NCBI GenBank assembly: GCA_914767715.1
Contig: OU612075.1
Location: 3,532,001 to 3,596,000, forward strand
DNA length: 64,000 bases
From: Membranipora membranacea
Lineage: Eukaryota; Bryozoa; Gymnolaemata; Cheilostomatida; Membraniporidae
Reading direction: 5' to 3'
Shown here: positions 39,301-46,340 of the stretch, one piece after another
How positions within the stretch are numbered: position 1 is the first letter of the stretch
Layout: the number at the start of each line of letters is the position of its first letter
Position numbers and translations under genes: made by a program
Notes under the pieces: generated by a model
Told to the model about the DNA's origin: nothing
What the model saw: the letters and a program-made list of their open reading frames with translations, nothing else
Databases searched by the model: none

Positions 39301-40221
39301 CCCAAGAAATCGATTTCTGGTCCTAAATCTAAACCTAGAAAGTCTCCCAGCCCGCCACGGTCAGAGAGTCCGCCATCGAACAGAAAACCAACTAAGGACT
39401 CTGTGAGAGATCAAAGCCCACCTCCACGGTCAGAGACTCCGCCATCGAACAGAAAACCAACTAAGGAGTCTGTGAGAGATCAAAGCCCACCTCCACGGTC
39501 AGAGACTCCGCCCTCAAACAAAGAATCATCTAGAAATGATGTGAATGGTTCTATGAGGGATACCACAAGGACTTCTGTGAGGGATTCCACAAGGGATTCT
39601 GTGAGGGATTCCATATCAGGATCAGATAGCACTGATAGCACTGATAGCACAATGTGAGATATTTGTCTTATGAACTCAACTGTGTGTTTGCATTGTCTTT
39701 GATACATTGTGTTCATTGAATTCCATATCTGGAATAGCATCATTAGCTTTCTTTTGCAAAACAAAGGGCTTGCAAAAATAGCCAGTCCCTAGTAGCAATC
39801 TAGAAATGCCCTAATCAATGACACTGTATGGGGTATAATTACTGTTTGCAATTTTGTAAACAAGACAATTTCTCAGGCTAATTATTCATGCTACTAGGGA
39901 CAGCCAATCAGATAACAGTCAGATGGGTCCCTGTGTTTAGTGTCCTAACCGTATAACGCTATGATACTATTTCCATTCTAAGAGAAGAATCTAATTCAGT
40001 GATTGTGTTATTTATTGTGTTGTTGATATCTGTGCTGGTTTTTTCAAATTGCATGTGCAACAAGCCCTGTGGAACCATCAAGCCCTGTGGAACCATCAAG
40101 CCACCTTCATGTTTAAGACTTATTTATGTTTGATTTAATCAGGTCACCAAAAACTCCTCGCCGTGAGCCTGTGAGTACTGACAGCAGCGGGAGCTCCACA
40201 GATAGAAACTTCACACTGTGA
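9526..40221 (+). CDS. VWA3B-like protein, 31 exons, 1,758 residues (whole gene)
   Basis: Exons: 9526-9580, 12218-12353, 13004-13125, 13699-13793, 14282-14429, 14834-14936, 15118-15277, 15795-15964, 16324-16430, 17005-17136, 17523-17737, 19032-19186, 19857-19995, 20581-20737, 22397-22636, 23443-23632, 24251-24469, 24884-25020, 25472-25725, 25985-26157, 27886-28068, 28624-28763, 30260-30384, 31852-32069, 32427-32670, 34276-34392, 36512-36672, 37248-37462, 38333-38564, 39198-39653, 40143-40221. All introns are GT-AG, every phase matches, and the sum is 5,277 bases with one terminal TGA. The protein matches the VWA3A/VWA3B family: NARYCNQFAHVKWKDGTLVH, the VWA motif DTSGSM, and a C-terminal Tudor-like region as in VWA3B. 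The human protein has about 1,294 residues, so this one is longer, mainly at the C-terminal end. Members are cytoplasmic and linked to cilia-bearing cells; the biochemical role is unknown. The start ATG in the first exon is followed by MSGTLDVDPY; exon 1 is the least certain exon. Confidence 0.92.
9581..12217 (+). other. Intron 1 of the VWA3B-like gene
   Basis: This 2.6-kb AT-rich intron contains a perfect 26-bp palindrome at 9653-9678 and no convincing exon or transposon coding sequence. The bounding donor (C|GTAAGT) and acceptor (CATACAG|G) keep phase 1. Confidence 0.6.
9653..9678. repeat. Perfect 26-bp palindrome
   Basis: The sequence is self-complementary without a loop, centred on AAGCTT (core gtcttaacaagcttgttaag). 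It is in intron 1 of the VWA3B-like gene. Confidence 0.85.
13175..13395 (-). mobile_element. tRNA-derived SINE, minus strand
   Basis: Read on the minus strand, it contains GGCTCAGTTAGTTAGAGTGC, a good box A, and then GTAGGTTCATATCCCACTG, a near-consensus box B, with the spacing of a tRNA-like head. A body of about 130 bases and an A/T-rich end follow. It lies in intron 3 of the VWA3B-like gene. A complete tRNA clover leaf with matched acceptor stem was not seen, so a SINE is preferred over a tRNA gene. Confidence 0.6.
16413..16547 (+). repeat. 45-bp tandem triplication spanning an exon-intron border
   Basis: Three copies of a 45-bp unit start at 16413, 16458 and 16503. Each repeats the last bases of exon 9 (tacaatcggag) and its splice donor, giving donor sites at 16431, 16476 and 16521. 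Copies 1 and 2 are almost identical and copy 3 is diverged. Only the first donor keeps the frame; extension reads GGT AAG TAA and stops at once. Confidence 0.9.
16845..16891. repeat. Short inverted repeat in intron 9
   Basis: The 13-bp arms ggagttgcccact (16845-16857) and agtgggcgactcc (16879-16891) have one mismatch. A ggagttgc-like end recurs in several other places in the window, suggesting remnants of a small inverted-repeat family. Confidence 0.65.
17005..22636 (+). CDS. VWA3B-like exons 10-15: second WL-GL motif and intact VWA domain
   Basis: These exons encode residues about 366-711. Exon 10 is a helical linker. Exon 11 carries the second motif SSDWLNVNGLKAKKLTFNDL and FRHCDGVV, both typical of the family. 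Exon 12 holds the family signature NARYCNQFAHVKWKDG followed by VQITPEVHRVYE. Exon 13 holds strand LYIIID and the intact MIDAS DTSGS near residue 557. Exon 14 carries the Thr-containing segment DGSTNTLG and exon 15 the LLTDGRPD strand. The second VWA domain (about 550-705) should therefore bind a divalent metal. Confidence 0.9.
17808..17824 (+). repeat. Poly-G run, 17 bases
   Basis: This is an uninterrupted run of G in intron 11 of the VWA3B-like gene. Its length may be inexact owing to sequencing. Confidence 0.8.
20738..22396 (+). other. Intron 14 of the VWA3B-like gene
   Basis: This 1.66-kb intron holds the poly-C run and otherwise AT-rich unique sequence. No exon fits between residue LG of exon 14 and AIKYALADP of exon 15. 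Confidence 0.6.
21284..21318 (+). repeat. Poly-C run, 35 bases
   Basis: This is an uninterrupted run of 35 C in intron 14 of the VWA3B-like gene. Such runs are prone to length error and could form quadruplex or i-motif structures. Confidence 0.85.
23315..23344. repeat. Hairpin with 13-bp perfect arms
   Basis: Arms caaggagttagag (23315-23327) and ctctaactccttg (23332-23344) flank a 4-base loop in intron 15. The CAAGGAGTT end matches that of the palindrome at 3488. Confidence 0.8.
23443..28068 (+). CDS. VWA3B-like exons 16-21: linker and third WL-GL motif
   Basis: These exons encode residues about 712-1096. Exons 16-18 are Ser/Arg/Pro-rich and probably disordered (for example SLTRPHSAM, VSLRPTPSVTPRRPQSS). 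Exon 19 contains a third motif, TSKNWLLKHGLRSKKLLLID, after a Lys-rich stretch. Exon 20 is helical (YETKLEKALQLYRRRLDRLVW). Exon 21 is acidic and helical. Exon boundaries are supported by continuous phase and strong donors. Confidence 0.85.
24515..24580. repeat. Imperfect inverted repeat, about 23-bp arms
   Basis: Arms 24515-24537 (agttgctccccttccactgg...) and 24558-24580 (...accagtgaaggaggagcaact) are near-complementary with small gaps. It is in intron 17. Confidence 0.7.
26158..27885 (+). other. Intron 20 with two diverged direct repeats
   Basis: This is a 1.7-kb intron of the VWA3B-like gene. A block at about 27000-27205 recurs in diverged form at about 27440-27650. Shared words include a G-run, gtgcaaaaccac / gtcaaaaccacg, tc(g)ttctcgcacatttaaa-type text and tcaatagcagttatt / tcaatagaaatattg. 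No exon was found. Confidence 0.5.
28624..38564 (+). CDS. VWA3B-like exons 22-29: Tudor-like / DUF4537-type region
   Basis: These exons encode residues about 1097-1580. The first Tudor-like unit is GQKVVARKTEDGLYYSGLV with LVQFDSGEEEKVSKQFVIP, then IGDYVLVMVKGADDMPCYVPG with VTVYNGSQVSALRSSMVKI. Exon 25 is an acidic linker plus a basic coiled-coil-like helix (QRDCKSKQTRLHRQMKRIHK). Exon 26 restarts a Tudor-like unit (GEEVLARWLDEGWYYRCQ). Exons 28 and 29 continue with VRFYDGTRSIVEREDVFLI, YYVEFSDGRNVKQSSIHMF and IYLPGIVTRKSKTGIDVTFI. These are beta-rich units of the DUF4537 sort. More units appear than I recall in the human protein. Confidence 0.85.
28764..30259 (+). other. Intron 22 of the VWA3B-like gene
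   Basis: This 1.5-kb AT-rich intron contains a short (gaatt)n microsatellite near 29325-29350. Nothing else was recognised. Confidence 0.55.
30385..31851 (+). other. Intron 23 of the VWA3B-like gene
   Basis: This 1.47-kb intron separates the two halves of the first Tudor-like region. I saw no supported feature in it; open frames on both strands near 30650, 31060 and 31500 match nothing. Confidence 0.55.
33178..33232 (+). mobile_element. SINE 3' body fragment
   Basis: This 55-base stretch (ttcaagtttgattgttccag... to ...gtatacctcttct) is almost identical to 33577-33629 but lacks the tRNA-like head, so it looks like a truncated copy of the same SINE. Confidence 0.6.
33475..33630 (+). mobile_element. 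tRNA-derived SINE with clear box A and box B
   Basis: Box A is tggcgcaatcagttgg (33491-33506) and box B is a perfect ggttcgaatcc (33553-33563). The 46-base gap is long, as for a tRNA with a large variable arm. The head is followed by a body that also occurs alone at 33178-33232. The absence of a paired acceptor stem and the shared body favour a SINE over a functional tRNA gene. Confidence 0.7.
34393..36511 (+). other. Intron 26 of the VWA3B-like gene
   Basis: This 2.1-kb intron ends with a 30-bp tandem repeat (36401-36490) just before the acceptor. A long open frame from 35900 reads through into exon 27, but its first part is AT-rich and matches nothing. Confidence 0.55.
36401..36490 (+). 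repeat. 30-bp tandem repeat, three copies, next to a splice acceptor
   Basis: Three near-identical 30-bp units (tgctgctatgaggtaaatac + 10) end 21 bases before the exon 27 acceptor at 36511. Each unit contains a GAG|GTAAAT donor-like word. Confidence 0.9.
39198..40221 (+). CDS. VWA3B-like exons 30-31: repetitive Ser/Pro/Arg C-terminal tail
   Basis: Exon 30 carries a 23-residue tandem repeat (69 bp) around DQSPPPRSETPPSN, followed by short TRDSVRDS and DST repeats. It can end at an in-frame TGA just after its donor (AAT|GTGAGA), or splice to exon 31, which adds SPKTPRREPVSTDSSGSS and ends at TGA 40221. The splice form keeps phase and is preferred. The tail is probably disordered and phosphorylatable. 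The 288-bp MITE lies in the intron between these exons. Confidence 0.82.
39382..39525 (+). repeat. 69-bp coding tandem repeat in exon 30
   Basis: Two full copies and part of a third of a 69-bp unit encode a 23-residue Pro/Ser/Arg repeat with DQSPPPRSETPPSN at its core. The unit length is a multiple of three, so copy number can vary without breaking the frame. Confidence 0.85.
39714..40001 (+). mobile_element. 288-bp hAT-type MITE, copy A
   Basis: This element matches 45785-46072 in reverse orientation over exactly 288 bases with only a few differences. Its ends, cattgaattcc and (reverse complement of the other end) cactgaattag, form a short imperfect terminal inverted repeat beginning CAYTGAATT. 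It is flanked by a perfect 8-bp direct repeat attgtgtt (39706-39713 and 40002-40009). An 8-bp target duplication and CA-starting ends are typical of hAT elements. It has no coding capacity and lies in intron 30 of the VWA3B-like gene. Confidence 0.88.
39785..39901 (+). mobile_element. Inner 117-bp inverted-repeat unit inside the MITE
   Basis: Perfect 13-bp inverted ends gtccctagtagca (39785-39797) and tgctactagggac (39889-39901) bound a 117-bp unit flanked on both sides by agcca. It may be an older MITE nested in the ancestor of the 288-bp element, because copy B carries it too. It could instead be a sub-terminal structure of the larger element. Confidence 0.6.
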
Positions 40222-42143
40222 TCATAGGGAGATCATAGTGAGCATCATTGTGAGAGTCATTTCATGCTCTGACTGTCGTTGGTGGCGGAATTTCCCACTA
40301 GTATTCACAGTTCAGCTGACAACAACATGGTGACAAGTCAACTAATAATAGTGGTTGTGCCTGAGTACAACAGTGTGGTGTCTGAAAGTCTACATTGTGA
40401 TTATATATTCTATTATGATTGTCATTTACATTATTTTTCTTTACGAAGGTGTTTGGTTTTGTTTTGTTGCCTTTCAGCTATCTCTAGCTCTTCCTCTTGC
40501 TCAATTTCCAGTTTTTCTCAGACAATCGACTGGCCAAATATAGAACCTTATATCTCTATGGCCGATATAGAAACTTATATCTCTATAATCATAAAGAACC
40601 ATCTATCTCTCCGTCCATTGGTTGTGATTTTTCTCTTCCTAAGATTTTTTTGTTACAGACATTTTCTTCTTGTTTTATGAGTAATTATGATCATTTGCTG
40701 CTAGATATTTTAGCCCCCATAAGTATCACCTTTACACCTTTATTGCGATGATTAATTCATGTTTGTGTATTTTTATCCAACTTATTATTTTTTCGTCTGT
40801 CGACTTGTTTATTTTGGTCAATCCTGTTTTCACCAAGGCCGCATACAAGGGGCGTCATGATAAAATCTAGCTTATATTTAGCATATCATTTTTATTTTCG
40901 ACTCACGGTATATCTGATAACAGCATAGTCTCATATTTCTTCATCAATGTTATTATTACAGTTAGTGCGTTACACACAGGGAATGTTTAGTACGAGTCAT
41001 CACTGACATGCAGAGCTTCACACTTAATGCCTGAGGCGACCGGAGTACACAGAGTACTCAGTGATCTGCGAGAAAAGCTTTTATTTTTAAGTCACGCATC
41101 GATTTTTATGTCTCACATTATTGTCTAATTACAGTATTTCTCATATTTTGTATTCAGGATTCAATGCAACCTTTTCTTATTTTGGGCTTTTATCACAATT
41201 ACCTAGGTTGGAGTTTCTTCTCAATAAAACTTATTCTTCAATCATTTCGGCATGAACTTACTGAATATATGAATGCTTTGGTATGTCATGTAAGGCTCGT
41301 GATCGGAACTGTCCAGAAATGTTTAAAGATTGAGAACTTTTAGGGTGCTTTAGGTCCAGCCTTACTTTTCTACTCTTCTTCACAAGCGATAAGTGACAGT
41401 TAATTGTGAGGTCATCAAAAAATCTAATATATAACACGAACACCTGAGTCCTAACTCATCCTGTGCCAAGCAGCAGACACTCTTTGCTCACTAGTATTAT
41501 CCGATAAACAGATTTAGATATACTCTTGAAGTTAGTTGGTTGAAGATATGAACATTGGAGAATGGGACCTCAAACCTAGCAACTCATCTCACAATACTGA
41601 GAGCTAGTCGAGTAAAAATGTGCTGCAACTTTTGCAACTTATTGAAAGAGTTGTATACCATTAAAGCGGTTGAGTACGGCAGCATATATTTTTCAGCTCA
41701 TAGTGCAATTTTATCACGACTATTTTAAGCTTGATTGAATAACATTTAAGTACAGTCCGACCTGCCTTGTTCGCCGCCCACTTGTGCCATGCTGCACAGC
41801 CGTGTGGCGAGTTTACAGTATTACGCACAGCCCACTGTTCAGAGCGTTCCCACACTCTAAATCATGGAAAGTAGAAGTCTGTCTGGCGTTCTCGCATCAT
41901 CACAAAATGACCTATTATGCCAATAAAGATTATGATGACATGCATAAGTCAGCTAGTCAACAATGAATCTTGATCAGCCCTATTTGATGACAGCAATAAG
42001 CGATAGCCTGGGGCATTCCTAACATCTCAAGCCCCTCCTCAACCTCCCCTCAAGTGAAAAAGTAGACTAGCTTGATTGGTGCATTAACAGTAATGTACAG
42101 GCAGAATGGTAACAATGGGAACTTAAGTGGTATGGCTAAGAAT

Positions 42144-42207
42144 GGAGTGGGTGTGGGACGGGTGCTGCCTTACTTGGAGTGGGTCTGGGACGGGTGCTGC
42201 CTTACTT
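42144..42207 (+). repeat. 32-bp direct doublet
   Basis: Two adjacent copies of a 32-bp unit (ggagtgggtgtgggacgggt + 12) differ at one base. They lie in the spacer between convergent genes. Confidence 0.85.
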
Positions 42208-42942
42208 GATTATAATAATCCTGTGTTGCAAAAAGAGACTGACAATTGCGTTACAGGACATTGTTATGTCAAGTTCCAAGGCAATGAAGTGGGCTTTTGT
42301 CCCCATCTTTTAAAACATTCCTGCATGCTGGGAGTGAAATTCGACCCCCCCCCCCATATTCCTCTTCCACCACAAGTGTGTAGAACTCAGAGTATAATAA
42401 GATATGATGTGTCTTGTCTTATCAGGAATAATATATTGATATGGATATATAACATAAAATAGAATTTTTAATAGTGGAAGGAATTATGGAACAGCTGGCA
42501 AGTAATGAATGAATGCAATGGAGGTATAAAATACCAAAAAACTACAAATCAGCTAAATACGTCAATGAAAATGTTAAAAATAGCTTGTTAAAATCCCCAT
42601 ATACAGCACCACCGCTTCACACTATGATATAATTAAATCTTTTTATTGTGGCACATTACCATCTTTGTGATATATTTTTATACAAAAGAGAAATTAACCT
42701 GGAATTACCATGAAAAACAGGTTAGCCTAATATAATGTTGTCATGGACACAATAATGCACTGCTGGGATATTCGTTAACATGGCTTATATTGCTTTAAAA
42801 TTATCGAAATTTCTTTCATAATAAATAGTGACTCTTATATTGTGTGGAAAATAATCCCTGAGATAAATTATTCATCTGGGATTGCTCAATATTGGCACAA
42901 AGCTCATCTCATTTTGTGGCCTGATTGACCTGCTTAAACTGT

Positions 42943-43014
42943 CTCCCGACCTCTAAACCGCGCCCCGCCCTCTAAACTGTGCCCCGCCCTCTAAACCTTG
43001 CCCCGACCTCTGAA
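42943..43014 (+). repeat. C-rich tandem repeat, about 20-bp unit, four copies
   Basis: The words gccccgccctctaaac, cccgacctctaaac and variants recur four times, ending 20 bases past the stop codon of the minus-strand orphan gene, so they probably lie in its 3' UTR. They are much richer in GC than the surroundings. Confidence 0.8.
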
Positions 43015-43033
43015 CGGAGCAGATTTTAACAAC

Positions 43034-46000
43034 CTAAAGTGGGCTACCATTATTTAAATACATCCGTAGTACGGCGAGAAAGCTCTCAAACTTATCATGC
43101 GCATAATCCTGTGGGGTCGTTGTATAGAGCACAGAATGTTCAATCTCTTGTTTAGCTGCGAAGGAAAGCATGGTTGCTGCTTTGTCCAGTGTTGTTTTAG
43201 GCACATTATGCTGGTCACCTGACATATGCATACTGCGTAGCGTCCACCCAGGTGGGTTGTTTGTGTGCTTTTTTGCTACTGTGAGTAGTTCTTGAACTGC
43301 TTCCAAGGTTTTATCTTCACTTTTAATGGAGGTTGGTTGAGAATTCTGCTACAAATAAAATGAATCTATTATCATTCATATCACGTGAGATGCCGTTAAT
43401 TGTATGAAATGTAAGGCATGGTGAGTGCAAGTGCCTGGTTGGTTAGGTCAAGATGCCTGCGTGGCTTTTGCCTGAATCATCATTTTTATGGGTGCGTAGG
43501 CTGGAGAACCCACTCATGTATCAAATATATAAAAGACACTGTCAGAATGTACTTCTATGTTGTGTAAGGGGAAGATTTTCTTGTAACACAGTCATAAATT
43601 ATCTATCTAACATTATGAAATATCATGAAATTATGTGTAAGCTATAATAAACCATAAACCGAAACCTTCTTTGCAATTCATAATTTTGATCTTTGTTATT
43701 AAATTGACCTTGACAGTAGATTGCTTGATGTGAAATTTTAAGGGCCTTACCTGGTTAACTTTTTTACTGCCGTCACCTCCAAGTTGTAAGTTTTTGGCCG
43801 AGTCTAGCGTCGGTTGAGAGAAGAAGTATATCTTTTGTGTTTTAGTGAGACTATATTGTGGCTTGTTGTCTCTCACTGCTTCAGATTTGTTTACAGCCGA
43901 TTGCAGTTCAATCTGAAAATGACCGGAGAAGACTCAATAATACATGACTCATCAGATTCGTTGAGGATCTACTGGGTTATGTGATATTTGATAACCGGAG
44001 TGATCAGGTATGATACCGGAATTTTCCCACAGGCACTATCGACCGACCGTAATCTAGCCCAAACAACCCTTTATCTAAATATTCAAAAACATTATTCACT
44101 GCAGAACAAGTTGAAAGTCAAAATTACCCTGACTTGTTCAGAAATTCTACGGTTTACTGCAAATGAACTATTTTTAATTAGACTTATTTCCATCTAAAGT
44201 GATCCTTTCCTCTCAACCTATCTGCCTATTTAAGACGCTACTCATATGGCCTAAAATATTTAGGTAGGAGCTCTTGATCTATACGGCATGGGCGAGTTAG
44301 TTTATAGCTTACATCATTTTTGTAGACGGCTTTAATCTCCAGTTTGTCCATTTCTTCTAGTACACCATTGACAGTCTTCTCTGCAGAGCTCGGATTAACA
44401 TCTGTGGCCAGATTCCCTTTGCCTGTTCAAATCAATTGAAAGTTGATAAGACATGTGCCATTTAATAGACATGGTATAGATCATGACATATCCAACTTTC
44501 CCTGACAGTCAAGTAAAAAATTGTGCTTTCAAACTATTGGGATTTGCTCATCGAAAAACAAACTCTCTCTATGAAAGGTATATGAGAAGTCCATCGAGGT
44601 AATTATTGATATTGATCATTTTTGAGCAACTCTAGTAACAAACAGCACTTTGAGCCCACCTATTAACCATACTATGATCTTACCTACGAGAAAATACAGG
44701 CCGTTGATTCCAATTTGATATAAAAAGGAAACAAGATACAAATAATTCCTGCTGATAGCAGCTTTAATTTCCAGCGTGGATATTATTTGCTCTGTCTAGT
44801 ACTATTAACAGCTTATCAAAAGCTCATTTGTTATTTGATTCTTATTAAATTTCTTTTTCAATTACAATTTTTAATTGCTGTTGATGCTTTTTCAGACCCA
44901 TTTGTTTGCCGGCTGTTTACAAAATTTCACCGCTGTAAGAAAGAGAATCTTTGTTTCACCTGGTAGATTTCATTCTCATGATAGATTTTGTACCAATAGA
45001 CTTTGAAATCCACAAGGGAATTTTATGGCATTTAGCGTGTTCAAAAACCAGAATAACATCTAATATTGTAAAGGAGAGGTATACACCCGAGGCACGTAAG
45101 CATTCCTTATGGAACTCCTACATAATATACAAACAGTTCTGAGTGCAAGCTGTCTGTCACTGATATTATAGAGTATCATTATAATGTCTACAGGAATGAC
45201 ATGTCACACCATCGTATTCAACTCATTTTTATTAAAACTCACTCACTTCAATTTCGATGGTGAATAAAGTAACAATATATCAATATATATCAAAGCATTG
45301 ATGATTTTCTGTGTAATTTGTGCTGGGTGCATTCACCCTGATAGTAAATTGAAGGCTGCATCAATTGTATGCAAGCGCTGCATTGCAATATGATATACAA
45401 TTACGCCTAACTCACTATTAATGGATATGAAAATTATTAGAATTTACGCTAAATGCCTGTTAAAATTCACGAGATTGATAGCTTTTATCTATCAAGTTTC
45501 AATTTTGTTTTAAACTCCTCACACGTAAGAAGAGTTAATTGATTTAAGATGATAAAGAATTTTGCTTTTCAGAAAAAACTTCATTTTTCAAGCACAATGA
45601 AATAATTTAGCCTAAGGAAATAATATTGATCTATTCAGATTGATGGACTGTATAACATCTTATCCACAGTGAGCAGATTGATGTGGGAAAAAGCTCAAAT
45701 GCAAAAATATGAGAAAGTACCGAAACTTTCCAGCCATGTTGTACTGGATTCACACGAGTCAATTTTCACCTTATAAAGTATACACACTGAATTAGATTCT
45801 TCTCTTAGAATGGAAATAGTATCATAGCGTTATACGGTTAGGACACTAAACACAGGGACCCATCTGACTGTTATCTGATTGGCTGTCCCTAGTAGCATGA
45901 ATAATTAGCCTGAGAAATTGTCTTGTTTACAAAATTGCAAACAGTACTTATACCCCATACAGTGTCGATGATTAGGGCATTTCTAGATTGCTACTAGGGA

Positions 46001-46340
46001 CTGGCTATTTTTGCAAGCCCTTTGTTTTGCAAAAGAAAGCTAATGATGCTATTCCAGATATGGAATTCAATGAGTATACAGTATTAACAATGTAATTTCT
46101 CCATCACCGCATCAACAAACTGCTTATTCCGTGCATCAATCACAGATATCTGATTATTTATGATGGTTTGTACAACGTTTAGGCCATCATGAGTTATTTT
46201 TTCACATAGAAGAAATGAAAGACAAACACTCGCTTCTTACCTTGAAGGCGCTCACTAGGTACTGGCAGTGTGTGTGTCTGTTTAATAACTAATGTCTCCG
46301 CCAACAGAATAGTAACAATCACATGTGATATAACATCCAT
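43034..46340 (-). CDS. Predicted secreted orphan protein, 228 residues, no cysteine
   Basis: Four minus-strand exons, 46241-46340, 44313-44422, 43751-43912 and 43034-43348, have GT-AG borders and matching phases (1, 0, 0), totalling 687 bases. The protein starts MDVISHVIVTILLAETLVIK, a likely signal peptide, followed by a Pro-containing segment. The mature part is hydrophilic, with VNGVLEEMDKLEIKAVYKND, SLTKTQKIYFFSQPTLDSAK and a last-exon domain (ATMLSFAAKQEIEH, FESFLAVLRMYLN) that is probably helical. No cysteine occurs, which is unusual for a secreted protein of this size. I do not recognise the family. The last exon has a CAGCAG acceptor that could remove one Gln. The gene is convergent with the VWA3B-like gene, and its first intron holds MITE copy B. 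Confidence 0.75.
44423..46240 (-). other. Intron 1 of the secreted orphan gene
   Basis: This 1.8-kb AT-rich intron contains the 288-bp MITE copy B (45785-46072). No other exon or element was recognised. Confidence 0.6.
45785..46072 (-). mobile_element. 288-bp hAT-type MITE, copy B
   Basis: This is the reverse-oriented copy of 39714-40001, colinear over all 288 bases with only a few substitutions (for example in the segment around 45958-45975). It is flanked by its own perfect 8-bp direct repeat agtataca (45777-45784 and 46073-46080), different from that of copy A, so the two copies are independent insertions and not halves of one inversion. Confidence 0.88.

Larger units (their letters stand above)
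40222..43033. other. Spacer between convergent genes
   Basis: This lies between the 3' ends of the VWA3B-like gene (plus) and the secreted orphan gene (minus). It includes both 3' UTRs, a 32-bp doublet (42144-42207) and a C-rich tandem repeat (42943-43014). No exon was recognised. Confidence 0.55.

Noticed and set aside
39654-39657. Stop codon of the VWA3B-like gene at the end of exon 30
   Set aside because: Possible as an alternative, but the TGA overlaps a good donor, and exon 31 continues in phase with similar Ser-rich composition.
39714-46072. Single inversion or long inverted repeat of one locus
   Set aside because: The two 288-bp copies have different perfect 8-bp target duplications, which shows separate insertion events.
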